Shown here piece after piece: positions 34,500-43,547 of a stretch of DNA of 64,000 nt. Both the position numbers and the translations under genes were made by a program. Below the pieces are notes generated by a model. That model saw only the letters and a program-made list of their open reading frames with translations. It was not told where the DNA came from and made no database searches. This stretch comes from an uncultured Butyrivibrio sp. (GTDB taxonomy: Bacteria > Bacillota > Clostridia > Lachnospirales > Lachnospiraceae): NCBI RefSeq assembly GCF_947169445.1, contig NZ_CAMVPU010000017.1:9354-73353 (forward strand), given 5' to 3'. Within the stretch, counting starts at the first letter, position 1. Each line of letters starts with the position of its first letter.

Positions 34500-35375
34500 A
34501 TGAAGAAAAACGAAGGCTGTAATTTTGTATTGGCTGACAGAGAATATGAAGGATACAGATGGTTCAAACCGCTTCAGGTCATTTTGCTTACTGCGGCATT
34601 TTATGCAGTACTGTTGGGAGTTGTATTATTGATGGCTTTTTTGGCGGGGCAGGTGTCAGGAATAAGTCTGGGAGAAATACTTTACGGGAATAGCGGAGGG
34701 TACGATACCGTAGATATGTATTCACCTGTCGGTGCGATTATGAACATTGGAAGTATTGCCGTTTTATTACCCGCACTCTTTTTTGCTACATTAGTCGTAC
34801 GTTACAGATTATTTGGCTCATATCAGTCCGTCACGGGTAAATGGAGAATGCGGCATTTCCTGATTTATTTTTTAATCGGATTGCTCATTGTTGCTCTGCC
34901 TCTGATTATCAACTCTTTCATCAAAGGTGAAGCTACCGGGAAGATTCATTTTACCGTAGCAGGTTTTATCCTTTGCGTGGTGCTGGGATTTTGTCAATGC
35001 AGCGCGGAAGAGCACATTTTTCGGGGACTTCTCATGCAGGCATTTGGCGGGTGGACGAGGAATACAATTGCTGCGATCATTTTTCAGGCAATTCCTTTTG
35101 CCATAATCCATCCATATAATATCACCGGAAAAATATCTGTGCTCATATCCGGAATTCTTATGGGAGTTATGGCGTACCTCAGCGGGGGACTTGAGGCATC
35201 CTGTGCTTATCATATATTGAACAATGTAACCTTATATATCATAAATGGTTTCGGGATACAGACGGTTTCAACCAATCTGAATATCTCGGACCTCGTATTT
35301 GATGCCCTTATTCAGGGAGTATTTATTGTATTGATAGTTTTCTTGACCGGTAGGATAAAGGAGAAGGATATCTAA
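34500..35375 (+). CDS. CPBP-family intramembrane protease
   Basis: A 291-residue multi-helix membrane protein. CPBP motifs are CSAEEHIFRGLL (Glu-Glu and Arg of EExxxR), AIIHPYN and CAYHILNNVT. It starts 52 bp after the first CPBP gene and overlaps the broken M13 gene by one base (stop TAA shares its A with the next ATG). I prefer ATG 34500, eight bases after GAAAGG, over ATG 34494, which is too close to it. The substrate is unknown; tandem paralogues suggest related peptides. Confidence 0.87.
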   Translation: MKKNEGCNFVLADREYEGYRWFKPLQVILLTAAFYAVLLGVVLLMAFLAGQVSGISLGEILYGNSGGYDTVDMYSPVGAIMNIGSIAVLLPALFFATLVVRYRLFGSYQSVTGKWRMRHFLIYFLIGLLIVALPLIINSFIKGEATGKIHFTVAGFILCVVLGFCQCSAEEHIFRGLLMQAFGGWTRNTIAAIIFQAIPFAIIHPYNITGKISVLISGILMGVMAYLSGGLEASCAYHILNNVTLYIINGFGIQTVSTNLNISDLVFDALIQGVFIVLIVFLTGRIKEKDI

Positions 35376-36557
35376 TGATAGGCAAAAGATGGGATGTATT
35401 TAGAAAAACTACTTCAGTGATACTTTTGACTGCTTTGGCTATAATGTCTGCCGGATGTGGAAGTAAGGAAGACTCTGATTTACCTTCACAGGAAGAAGGA
35501 AGCTTGGATCTTTCCGGAGTACCCGGAGGAGGAAAATGGGTTGATTCTGACGTTTCCGGCATGGTCAAGGCGGAAGATAACATACGGCTTCAGGACGACT
35601 TTGCTGCGGCTGCAAATAAAGACTATATTTTGTCTGCAGTTCCGGATCCTGCTTATGGAGAAGCCAGTATAGTTCTTGATGCAACTAAGCTGGTATATGA
35701 AAGATGTATGGCGATTGCCTCTGATGATACTATGACAGACGACCATGCTTTAAAATACAAAGCTTTTGTACAGCTGCACTCTGATTGGGATGAGAGAGAC
35801 AAGCTTGGAGTAGAACCACTTAAAAAATATATTTCAGACATACAGAGCATATCTTCTATAAGTGAACTTACAGAATTTCAGGGAAGCACAAAGAGAAATC
35901 CTTTTGAACTTGGTTTGCTTATACCGGAATCCGTAGGAGTACAAACACAGTTCCCGGACAAGAGTACATTAAACCTTTCGGCTCCCAAGCTATCTCTCGG
36001 ATCAGTCTCTTCATATGTGGAATATACAGGTAACACATTATCATCCAAGGAAAGAAACGATGATGTAATTGGATATTTTCTTGAGAGACTTGGCTTTTCT
36101 GAAAAAGAGATCAAGGATACTTTAAAGGGCAATTACAAAGTAGAAACTTTTATCGCTAGAAACAGTAATATAGATAACTTCGGCGTAAGTGAAATGTTTA
36201 CGCAGGCTCAAAATAACAGAGAAGGAATAAATGCCTTACAAGGGGATTATTGTCATAGGAAGCAATGTAAAGGGCGAGGCCGTTGCAGATATTGCCGGCA
36301 TGAAGGTCATGCTTTCTCTGGCTGAAAAGGAAGAGGATTTTAACTATCAGGAATTTTTTGAAAGTTATGCAAAGATATGGAAGCTTATTCTTACTTATGA
36401 ATACAGTTACTCACTGGTTTTAGGAAACCCGCATCCGCTTAATTATCTAAGGGTAAATACAGTTGTCCAGCAGTTTAATGAGTTTACAGAAACATATAAC
36501 CTTGAAGACGGTGATGGAATGTATCTTGCTCCGGAAAACAGAGTTTCTGTTTGGTAA
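35375..36557 (+). pseudogene. Broken M13 metallopeptidase lipoprotein
   Basis: The N-terminal part (35375 to about 36230) encodes a lipoprotein signal peptide (lipobox SAGC, C28) and M13-like sequence parallel to the intact protein at 38774 (DDFAAAANKDY, DWDERDKLGVEPL). The frame then breaks. A second frame (about 36235-36554) encodes the family's C-terminus, with EAVADIAGMKVML and an end (APENRVSVW) that matches the intact copy (APEDRIAVW). Comparison shows roughly 250 residues missing, including the HExxH zinc site. The gene is therefore an internally deleted, frameshifted relic. The two halves could be translated separately but could not be a peptidase. Confidence 0.85.
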
Positions 36558-36587
36558 TAAAATCATAGAAATAGAAAGGAGAAAAAT

Positions 36588-37397
36588 ATGACATCGATTA
36601 TCAGTTTTGTTCTAAGTTTGATTATTGTGGGGATTCTTTATAAGAATATGATTGCCTGGGAAGGAGATTACAGAATTTCAAGAGGACAGGCATTATTGCC
36701 GGTATTACTTGGACTATTATCAGTGCCGCTTTCATTTGTCTTTTTCCTGATAATCGGACTTACATTCAGGGCTGTAACCGGATTTGTACCTACAGATGGA
36801 CCTCTATTACTTGCCAGTTTCAATCATGCGCTTTTTTCTGCAGCGCTGAATGAAGAATTGGCAAAACTTATCATTACGCTTATTGTATTATGCATCTATA
36901 GGAAAAAAATTAGAAATGTATATGAATATATGCTGATAGCAGGTGCTGTCGGATTCGGGTTTATTCTTATAGAAGACTTTGTATATAGTGTCAGTCTTCC
37001 TGTTCTTTTGATGAGGTTGCCGGGTATAACAGTGCATATGATGCTGGGGCTTGCTATGGGAAGACATCTTGGACTTGCCAGATATAACAAAGTAACAGGC
37101 AGAGGGTCTGTATTAAAAGAATATCTTCTTGCTTTTTTTGTCCCTGTGTTTTGGCATACAGTTTTTGATTTTTTTAGTGCAAACATGCTAATACATGCCG
37201 GGGATAATGTAGAGACTATGACAGCGGAAATAGAGAGAACAGTAAAGATTGGTGCCGGAATGGTATTGGCTATAGTAATCCCGATATTTATATTCCAGTT
37301 CTACATATTCAGACGACTTAAGAAAAATGCCGCAAATCTTGTAGCACTTTCCTTCATGGCTGCAAACAGTACAGATCAGGAGGATACCAATGCTTAA
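36588..37397 (+). CDS. PrsW-like intramembrane metalloprotease
   Basis: A 269-residue membrane protein with about seven helices. PrsW-family motifs are E89-E90-LA-K93 in LNEELAKL, GFILIEDFVY, VHMMLGLAMGRHLG and FWHTVFDFF. Bacillus PrsW makes the first cut in the anti-sigma factor RsiW. Here an ECF sigma/anti-sigma pair lies 3.7 kb downstream on the same strand (41085-42187), so a similar role is possible. AAAGGAG precedes the ATG. Its 3' end overlaps the next CPBP gene by 8 bp. Confidence 0.82.
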   Translation: MTSIISFVLSLIIVGILYKNMIAWEGDYRISRGQALLPVLLGLLSVPLSFVFFLIIGLTFRAVTGFVPTDGPLLLASFNHALFSAALNEELAKLIITLIVLCIYRKKIRNVYEYMLIAGAVGFGFILIEDFVYSVSLPVLLMRLPGITVHMMLGLAMGRHLGLARYNKVTGRGSVLKEYLLAFFVPVFWHTVFDFFSANMLIHAGDNVETMTAEIERTVKIGAGMVLAIVIPIFIFQFYIFRRLKKNAANLVALSFMAANSTDQEDTNA

Positions 37398-38223
37398 AAA
37401 ATATATTGAATTTATGAAAAAATCTCCGCTTATAACTGCCGCACTCTGCATAGTATACGTGGTTGTGTGTTTCAAGACGGTACCTACAGAGACAAATTTC
37501 CAGTTTTTTATAGTGAGGACTTTGCTCTGCGGAGCGTCGTGCTTTTTCCTGTACCAGATATCCGGAGATAAGACGCTTGCCTCCTGCTATGTTTCTACAG
37601 GATATGTCATTAAGAACACCATTGGATTTTTAGTGATGTCTCTTATCATGGGCTCTGTATTGTTGATTTCGAATATAGAAGAAAAGGTGCCCCTGAAGGA
37701 GAATCCGATATTGGGATTTATCATTATATTTCTTATGTTTATTGCTGTGGGACTTTTTGAGGAACTGGCTTTCAGGGCAGTTATAAATGATGCGATCATC
37801 TATAAGTTCAGGGAAAAGAAGTATGTATTTGTTTTGAGTGCAGTGGTTTCTTCACTGGTATTCGGAGCTGTACATGTTTTAGGATTTGATCCCACGTCAC
37901 CTATTGCATGGGGGCAGGCGGTAGCCAAAACGTTGGAATCAGGTGTTTTTGGACTGTCCCTTCTTATACTGTATTGGAAGACCAGGAATATATGGGCTTG
38001 CGGAGTGGCACATGGATTGTTCGACTTTTTTGCAGGTTATACAGAAGGACTGTTTGTTCCGATGAAAACCTCAGATTCATCGTATATTAATACCGGTGAA
38101 GATGGACTAAAAATCCTTATTACATACTTTGCAATTGCTGCAATAAATGTAGTTCTGACATTTTTGGTATGGAAGAAGGTTGGAAAGACTATAGATTTCG
38201 AAAAGATCAGGCGTGAGTGGTAG
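37390..38223 (+). CDS. CPBP-family intramembrane protease
   Basis: The third CPBP protease of the island, 277 residues and about eight helices. The active-site pattern is E124-E125-LAF-R129 in GLFEELAFRAV, followed by FGAVHVLG and AHGLFDFFAGY. It overlaps the PrsW-like gene by 8 bp, which suggests translational coupling. Its RBS (ATCAGGAGG) lies within the upstream gene. The stop is followed at once by the truncated S51 peptidase remnant. Confidence 0.88.
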   Translation: MLKKYIEFMKKSPLITAALCIVYVVVCFKTVPTETNFQFFIVRTLLCGASCFFLYQISGDKTLASCYVSTGYVIKNTIGFLVMSLIMGSVLLISNIEEKVPLKENPILGFIIIFLMFIAVGLFEELAFRAVINDAIIYKFREKKYVFVLSAVVSSLVFGAVHVLGFDPTSPIAWGQAVAKTLESGVFGLSLLILYWKTRNIWACGVAHGLFDFFAGYTEGLFVPMKTSDSSYINTGEDGLKILITYFAIAAINVVLTFLVWKKVGKTIDFEKIRREW

Positions 38224-38224
38224 A

Positions 38225-38773
38225 GAATATCAGAATATAAATGAGTACTCCGGATTTCAGTTTGAGAGCTTTATCTGTGTGGACGGAAGGAACGCTTCAC
38301 AGGCAAAGGAACTGATCCGACAGGCAAATTTCGTAATTCTCGGCGGCGGAAATGCGGCTGCCCAAAACGAGTTTTTCAGGGAAATTGGTCTTCGCGATCT
38401 TTTGAAGGACTATGACGGTATCATTTGGGGAATCAGCGCCGGAAGCATGAACTGTGCAGAATTCGTTTATGCCGCGCCCGAGAAAGACGGTGATGCACTC
38501 GACCCCGAGTATGAAAGATTTCTGACAGGATTCGACCTCACAAAGACCACGATCTTGCCGCATTATAATTATTGGAAAGACAGAACACTGGACGGGCTCG
38601 ATTACATCAATGATATAGTACTGCCTGACAGCATCGGAAAAACTTTCTATTACATTACAGACGGCAGCTACATACTGGTGAAGGATGGCATAGAGAAAAT
38701 GAGAGGCGAGGCGTACATCGTCCACGACGGTACGATCAAACCGTTCATTGCAAACGTTTTAAGGAGAATGCTA
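38225..38773 (+). pseudogene. N-truncated S51 (peptidase E-like) remnant
   Basis: About 183 codons encode the C-terminal two thirds of a peptidase E/type 1 glutamine-amidotransferase-like protein: FVILGGGNAAAQNEFF, the nucleophile elbow GISAGSMNCAE, PHYNYWKD and TDGSYILVKDG. The first roughly 70 residues of the family are missing and there is no proper start. The frame runs without a stop into the M13 lipoprotein gene, and the relic's last codons contain that gene's RBS. Base composition looks richer in GC than its neighbours, which suggests import followed by truncation. Confidence 0.75.
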
Positions 38774-40987
38774 ATGACAAAATTAAACAAGAAGTTTCTA
38801 TCGGTTATTATGTCAATTGCTCTTATATCTGCAACTGTCACAGGTTGCGGAAAGGCAAACACTGAAACTGCAGGAGGCGGCGATGTACAAAGCGATGCTG
38901 CTTTGGAGCTGTCTACAGCTGAAACAAAGGATGAAGCTGAAGCAGCTTCTTTGGAGGTAACATCTGAAGCAGAGGAGAATACTCAGGAATCAGAGACAGG
39001 TGATACTTCTGGACATCCAATGGATTCATCGGTTATGACCCCATGGATCAACTCAACAATCATCGGTATGGTTACAGAAGATGTTAATGCTGATCTTAAG
39101 GATGATTTTTACCTTAATGTGAATCATGACTGGTTGATGAATGCTAAGTTGCGCCCCGGATATCCAACCGAATTGCCGCTCCTTGATGCTGCCGACATTG
39201 TAAAAGATAGATGTCTGGATATGCTTACAGACACAAGTCTTACAGGTGAAGATGCAGAAAAGATCCAGAATTACTACGAACTATGGCTGGACTGGGAAGG
39301 ACGAAATGAAACAGGTATCGACCCAATTCTCCCATATGCACAAAGGGTAAGAAATATTTCATCCCTTGATGAAATGTCAAAACTTTTGGTTTCAGAAGAA
39401 AACTTCACATGGGGAGTAAGCCTGGCGAGAGTAGATCTTTCGCTGAATAGAGAGAACTCCACTCTTTACGAGGTTCAGATATCTCCTACAGCACTATCAC
39501 TGCAGGATTCTGCTGAATACAAAGAGCTTACAGAAAATGGAAAACGTACGCAAAAGGCAAACAAAGAAACAGCTTACTATATGCTTGGCAGAGTTGGATT
39601 GTCCGAAACTGAGATAGACAAAGTTTTGCAGGATATGTATGATTTCGAGGCCAAGCTGGCAGAATATGAAAAGAGTGTTTTGGAAAAAAGTGACCCGGCT
39701 TATGTAACTGCTTCTGTTAATCCAGTAACCATGAAGGATATTAAGACTCTTTCTCCTAATTATCCACTTGCAGAGTATATGGAGAATTATGGCTGGTCAA
39801 AGTCCAAACTTATCAATCTAGGCGAGCCAGAGTGGCTTACGGGTTTAAATGAGCTTTATACAGAAGAAAACCTGGAGGGAATTAAGGCATATATTCTTTT
39901 CCGCAGCATCGGAGCATACATAAGTATCATTGACGAAGAGGCATACCGCGAGTATCAGAGAATAAGTAATGAGGCTTCAGGTACAACTGAGAATATGCCG
40001 GATACAGAACTTGCCTATTCTGATACAAGGGGAAAGTTTTCGAACTGCTTTGGACGTATTTATAAGGAAAAATATTTAACAGAAGAAATGAAGCAGGAGA
40101 TCACAAAGCTGTGTCAGGATGCGATTGATGCCTATGATGAAATGTTTGACTCTGTAGACTGGCTTTCGGAAGAAACCAGAAAAGAGGCCAAAAACAAGCT
40201 TCATAAGATGAAGATAAACGCTGTCTATCCTGATAAGTGGGAAGATGATTCTATCTATGTAGTTAAGTCAAAAGAAGAGGGTGGAACATTTTTGCAGGCG
40301 TTACTTGATTATGATGCTGCGTCAAGAAAAGATTCTTTAAGCCGCCTCAACACTACGATTGACAGGGATATTTGGCTGGTGGACATGCTCGAAACAAACG
40401 CATTCTATAATCCACAGGATAATTCCATCAATATAATACCGGGATTCTTCTGTGATGCTTCTTATAGAAGTGATATGTCTTTGGAAGAAAAATATGGTGC
40501 ACTTGGAAGTGTTATAGGTCATGAAATTTCTCATGCTTTTGATACAAGCGGTGCTCAGTTTGATGCAGAGGGTAACCTTAATAACTGGTGGACAGACGAA
40601 GACTATGCAGCATTTAAAGAAAGAGCTAACAAGCTTGTGGCGTACTACGATAAGGTCGTAGCCTTCGATGACGGCACTGCGTATAAGGGACAGCTTGTAC
40701 AGACAGAGGCTATAGCGGATATGGCAGGCTTAAAATGCATGCTAATGATGGCCAGCAAAATAGATGGCTTTGACTACGACAAGTTCTTTAGGGCAAATGC
40801 ATATTTGTGGGCAAGAGTTGGAACAGTTGAATATATGGAAGCCGCTGTACTTTCTGATAATCATCCGCTCCATTATTTAAGAGCCAACGTTACTATGGCT
40901 CAGTTTGATGAATTTGTTGACTGCTATGACCTCAAGGAAGGTGACGGTATGTACATGGCACCTGAAGACAGGATTGCAGTATGGTAG
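38774..40987 (+). CDS. M13-family metallopeptidase lipoprotein
   Basis: A 737-residue exported zinc endopeptidase of the neprilysin/PepO family. The signal peptide ends in a lipobox with C25 (TVTGC), followed by a Glu/Thr-rich linker to about residue 80. The catalytic motif is H583-E584-IS-H587 in VIGHEISHAFD, with the third ligand E645 in EAIADMAG. The C-terminal end is family-typical (NVTMAQFDEFVDCYDLKEGD). It probably degrades extracellular peptides at the membrane surface. AAGGAG, 7 bases before ATG 38774, marks the start; the open frame extends upstream into an S51 relic, which would destroy the signal peptide if translated as one protein. Confidence 0.9.
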   Translation: MTKLNKKFLSVIMSIALISATVTGCGKANTETAGGGDVQSDAALELSTAETKDEAEAASLEVTSEAEENTQESETGDTSGHPMDSSVMTPWINSTIIGMVTEDVNADLKDDFYLNVNHDWLMNAKLRPGYPTELPLLDAADIVKDRCLDMLTDTSLTGEDAEKIQNYYELWLDWEGRNETGIDPILPYAQRVRNISSLDEMSKLLVSEENFTWGVSLARVDLSLNRENSTLYEVQISPTALSLQDSAEYKELTENGKRTQKANKETAYYMLGRVGLSETEIDKVLQDMYDFEAKLAEYEKSVLEKSDPAYVTASVNPVTMKDIKTLSPNYPLAEYMENYGWSKSKLINLGEPEWLTGLNELYTEENLEGIKAYILFRSIGAYISIIDEEAYREYQRISNEASGTTENMPDTELAYSDTRGKFSNCFGRIYKEKYLTEEMKQEITKLCQDAIDAYDEMFDSVDWLSEETRKEAKNKLHKMKINAVYPDKWEDDSIYVVKSKEEGGTFLQALLDYDAASRKDSLSRLNTTIDRDIWLVDMLETNAFYNPQDNSINIIPGFFCDASYRSDMSLEEKYGALGSVIGHEISHAFDTSGAQFDAEGNLNNWWTDEDYAAFKERANKLVAYYDKVVAFDDGTAYKGQLVQTEAIADMAGLKCMLMMASKIDGFDYDKFFRANAYLWARVGTVEYMEAAVLSDNHPLHYLRANVTMAQFDEFVDCYDLKEGDGMYMAPEDRIAVW

Positions 40988-41084
40988 AATCTCCCACAAC
41001 AAAGGCAAATTGCTCCGCATATTTGCGGACAAAAAATATTTTTAAAAATGTGAAGACTTTTTTATTTGAAATTCGTTATATTAA

Positions 41085-41669
41085 ATGAGAGGAAAAAATA
41101 AGCTAGATAAAAAGTATTCGCAGACATTTTTTACAGAGGAACAAAAATTGGGGAGAACAGATTCCAGGGAAAAGTTAATAGAGCTGATAGACACATACAA
41201 GAATCTTGTTTTCTCGGTATGTCTTAAGCTTACTGGTGATTATTTTACCGCGGAGGATATCACTCAGGATACTTTTATTTCGGCTTACGAGCATCTGGGT
41301 GATTTTACCGGTGGCTCGGAAAAAGCATGGCTTTGCAGGATCGCCAGTAACAAATGTATCGACTATCTTAAGTCTGCAGGCCGAAGAGAAGCCCCGGCAA
41401 CGGATGATGAAGTATTGCAAAATGAAAGGGTTACTGATAGCGCCATAGAGTATTTCGAAACAAAAGATGTACTCAGGCAGGTTGAGAAAAGCTGCATGGA
41501 TCTGCCGGAAGGCTATGGAGACATAGCAAGAATGTATTTTGTAAAAGAGATGACTGCAAAAGAAATATCAGAAAAGCTTGGTATACCTCTCAAAACAGTA
41601 CAGACCAAAATCTACAGGGCCCGGGAAATGCTAAAGAAAACGGTGAGAAAGGAGGATCTGCTGGCATGA
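41085..41669 (+). CDS. ECF-type RNA polymerase sigma factor
   Basis: A 194-residue sigma-70-family factor with region 2 (NLVFSVCLKLTGDYFTAEDI, then TQDTFISAYEHL and CRIASNKCIDYLKS) and region 4 (MYFVKEMTAKEISEKLGIPL, then KTVQTKIYRAREMLK). It lacks regions 1 and 3, as ECF factors do. It overlaps the next gene, a probable anti-sigma factor, by 4 bp. The ATG at 41085 has no clear RBS; AGAGG lies within the first codons, so the start is uncertain or the message is leaderless. It probably answers an envelope signal. Confidence 0.9.
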   Translation: MRGKNKLDKKYSQTFFTEEQKLGRTDSREKLIELIDTYKNLVFSVCLKLTGDYFTAEDITQDTFISAYEHLGDFTGGSEKAWLCRIASNKCIDYLKSAGRREAPATDDEVLQNERVTDSAIEYFETKDVLRQVEKSCMDLPEGYGDIARMYFVKEMTAKEISEKLGIPLKTVQTKIYRAREMLKKTVRKEDLLA

Positions 41670-42187
41670 GTAAAGACTATGAATATCTATCAGACCAGGA
41701 ACTTAATGACCTTATTGACAGTATAGAAAAAGATGGCTGTGCTAAAGCACCAGAGGACATGACGGCAGAAATCCTGGATTTTATAGATGAGGCTGAAAAG
41801 ATAAAGAATTCCAAGTCAGGAAAAATTAATGCGGGAATACCTGATAACTCAGAAGCTGTTATTCGGAATCACAAATCATTCACTGTGTATACTTCAAAAA
41901 ACAGAAATAGTAAGAAGATTGATTTTGCCGTGTATTGCGTTAAGGTGTTTGGTTCTATCGCAGCAGCCATTATCATTATGATAATTGTACCTTTTGCGAA
42001 AAGAGAGCAGCATCTTCCAAATAGAGATGAAGTAATTGCTTCTTATGAGACAGAATCAAGAGAGGAAGTGCTTTCGCAGGAAAGTATCAGATCTAGGGAT
42101 GAAGTTCTAAATGGTAAAAAATACAATATCTTTTTACCGGATTTGCAATCTGTTATCGATAATCTTAATTTGTACAGGGAGGATTAA
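41666..42187 (+). CDS. Probable single-pass anti-sigma factor
   Basis: A 173-residue protein with a cytoplasmic acidic N-terminus (YLSDQELNDLIDSIEKDG), one membrane helix near residues 92-112 (VFGSIAAAIIIMIIVPFAK) and an outer charged tail. Topology and 4-bp coupling to the ECF sigma gene are typical of anti-sigma factors, although no zinc-binding HxxxCxxC motif is visible. The outer segment could be a target for regulated proteolysis by the PrsW- or CPBP-type enzymes upstream. The call is mainly from context. Confidence 0.65.
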   Translation: MSKDYEYLSDQELNDLIDSIEKDGCAKAPEDMTAEILDFIDEAEKIKNSKSGKINAGIPDNSEAVIRNHKSFTVYTSKNRNSKKIDFAVYCVKVFGSIAAAIIIMIIVPFAKREQHLPNRDEVIASYETESREEVLSQESIRSRDEVLNGKKYNIFLPDLQSVIDNLNLYRED

Positions 42188-42190
42188 ATT

Positions 42191-42787
42191 ATGAAACCTA
42201 CAAGAAAAAATAACTTTTTTACATTTGTTTTTTCATTCTGTCCGGGAGCTGCAGAAATGTACATGGGCTTTATGAAAAACGGCTTTAGTATTATGGCACT
42301 ATTCTTTTTTGTATGTGGGATATTTGCGTTTACCAGATTTGACTTTACTGTTGCAATTATAGCGCTTCTGTGGTTTTATGGATTTTTTCACGCGAGAAAT
42401 ATTGCAAAAATGGATGATGAGAGCTTTTATAATTTCAAGGACATTTATGTATGGGAAGAGTTTGATATAAACGGAAGTATAAAGATACCAAGCGATAAAC
42501 TTAGAATTGGTGTAGCACTTATTATGATACTTATCGGACTTGGCGTTATTTGGGATTATGTAACAGAAATAATCTATAAACTAATCCCGGATATTATGTG
42601 GGATTACATATATCCGATAGTTGATAATATTCCTAGTGTCATTCTGGCAATTGTTTTAATCGCATTTGGCATAGCATTGATATCAGGTAAGAAAAAAGAA
42701 ATTGAAATGCCACAAAATGCTGCTGATGTTGTAGCTTCAGTAGACGTTGTAACAACTGAGCAGGAGACTGAGAAAAAGGAAGCTTAA
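42191..42787 (+). CDS. Multi-pass membrane protein of the ECF operon
   Basis: A 198-residue membrane protein with about five hydrophobic segments and a short polar tail rich in Glu. The beginning (SFCPGAAEMYMGFMKNGFS) resembles the small TM2-like motif in which a Pro-Gly turn precedes paired helices. It starts 3 bp after the anti-sigma gene. Together with the 97-residue protein at 43151 it may be the envelope target or sensor of the sigma factor. The function is unknown. Confidence 0.6.
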   Translation: MKPTRKNNFFTFVFSFCPGAAEMYMGFMKNGFSIMALFFFVCGIFAFTRFDFTVAIIALLWFYGFFHARNIAKMDDESFYNFKDIYVWEEFDINGSIKIPSDKLRIGVALIMILIGLGVIWDYVTEIIYKLIPDIMWDYIYPIVDNIPSVILAIVLIAFGIALISGKKKEIEMPQNAADVVASVDVVTTEQETEKKEA

Positions 42788-42798
42788 GCGCTGAATTA

Positions 42799-43090
42799 GT
42801 ATATATTCCTGGACATAATTTCAGAAACACGCATTTACTGCGGGTTTCGTGAGAAAGTGATTCAGGAGTCAACCAAGCCTCATCGACGAAGTCGATTTAA
42901 ATTGGCTTGGTTGATACATTCTTGAATTTCTAATTCAAGAATGTATATATTCCTGGACATAATTTCAGAAACACGCATTTACTGCGGGTTTCGTGAGAAA
43001 GTGATTCAGGAGTCAACCAAGCCTCATCGACGAAGTCGATTTAAATTGGCTTGGTTGATACATTCTTGAATTTCTAATTCAAGAATGTAT
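42799..43090. repeat. Perfect 144-bp tandem duplication with two hairpins per unit
   Basis: Positions 42799-42946 and 42943-43090 are identical, giving two copies with a 144-bp period. Each unit carries a stem tcaaccaagcc/ggcttggttga enclosing atcgac/gtcgat, and then the 33-bp hairpin also found at 1805-1837. A smaller cgca-tgcg hairpin lies near the start. There is no open frame. It fills the gap between 42788 and 43150. Confidence 0.95.
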
Positions 43091-43150
43091 GATTATCAGA
43101 TCGTATTTGAAGTGATCTTTTGAACAGATGATAGATGAAAGGATGTTTCT

Positions 43151-43444
43151 ATGGATAATACAGTAAGAGTCCACAGAGTGGGCTCCATAACTACCGGAAT
43201 TTCTATGATAGCTTTAGGCATAGCAGTTTTACTTCATCTGATATTTGACCTTATAAGTTACGAGTGGATTTTCAGGATGTGGCCACTTATCCTGATAGGC
43301 CTGGGAATCGAACTGCTGCTATCAAATTTTTCCAAAGAGAAAATAATCTATGACAAGGCGGCCATATTCCTGATGTTTCTTGTATCCTTCTTTGCAATTG
43401 GAATGGCCGGAATGGATATTTTCATGGAATATTTAAGTCAATAA
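43151..43444 (+). CDS. Small LiaI/LiaF-TM-like membrane protein
   Basis: A 97-residue protein with three predicted helices. The pattern VGSITTGISMIALGIAVLL, followed by RMWPLILIGLGIELLLSN, is the signature of the DUF5668/LiaI-LiaF transmembrane region. Such proteins belong to cell-envelope stress responses. It follows the ECF operon on the same strand but is separated from it by the tandem repeat, so cotranscription is uncertain. GAAAGGATG provides the RBS. Confidence 0.7.
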   Translation: MDNTVRVHRVGSITTGISMIALGIAVLLHLIFDLISYEWIFRMWPLILIGLGIELLLSNFSKEKIIYDKAAIFLMFLVSFFAIGMAGMDIFMEYLSQ

Positions 43445-43547
43445 TTTATATAATGTTTATTGTACGAAATATTGTGCATCGCTATTACGAATGTTAACAT
43501 ATTCTTACAGGTGTTTTTTGTTTGAAAATAAGTGAGGAGCGTGCGTA

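Noticed and set aside
38213..40987. A genuine S51-M13 fusion protein
   Set aside because: A lipoprotein signal peptide with its own RBS lies in the middle of the frame, and the S51 part lacks its N-terminus.
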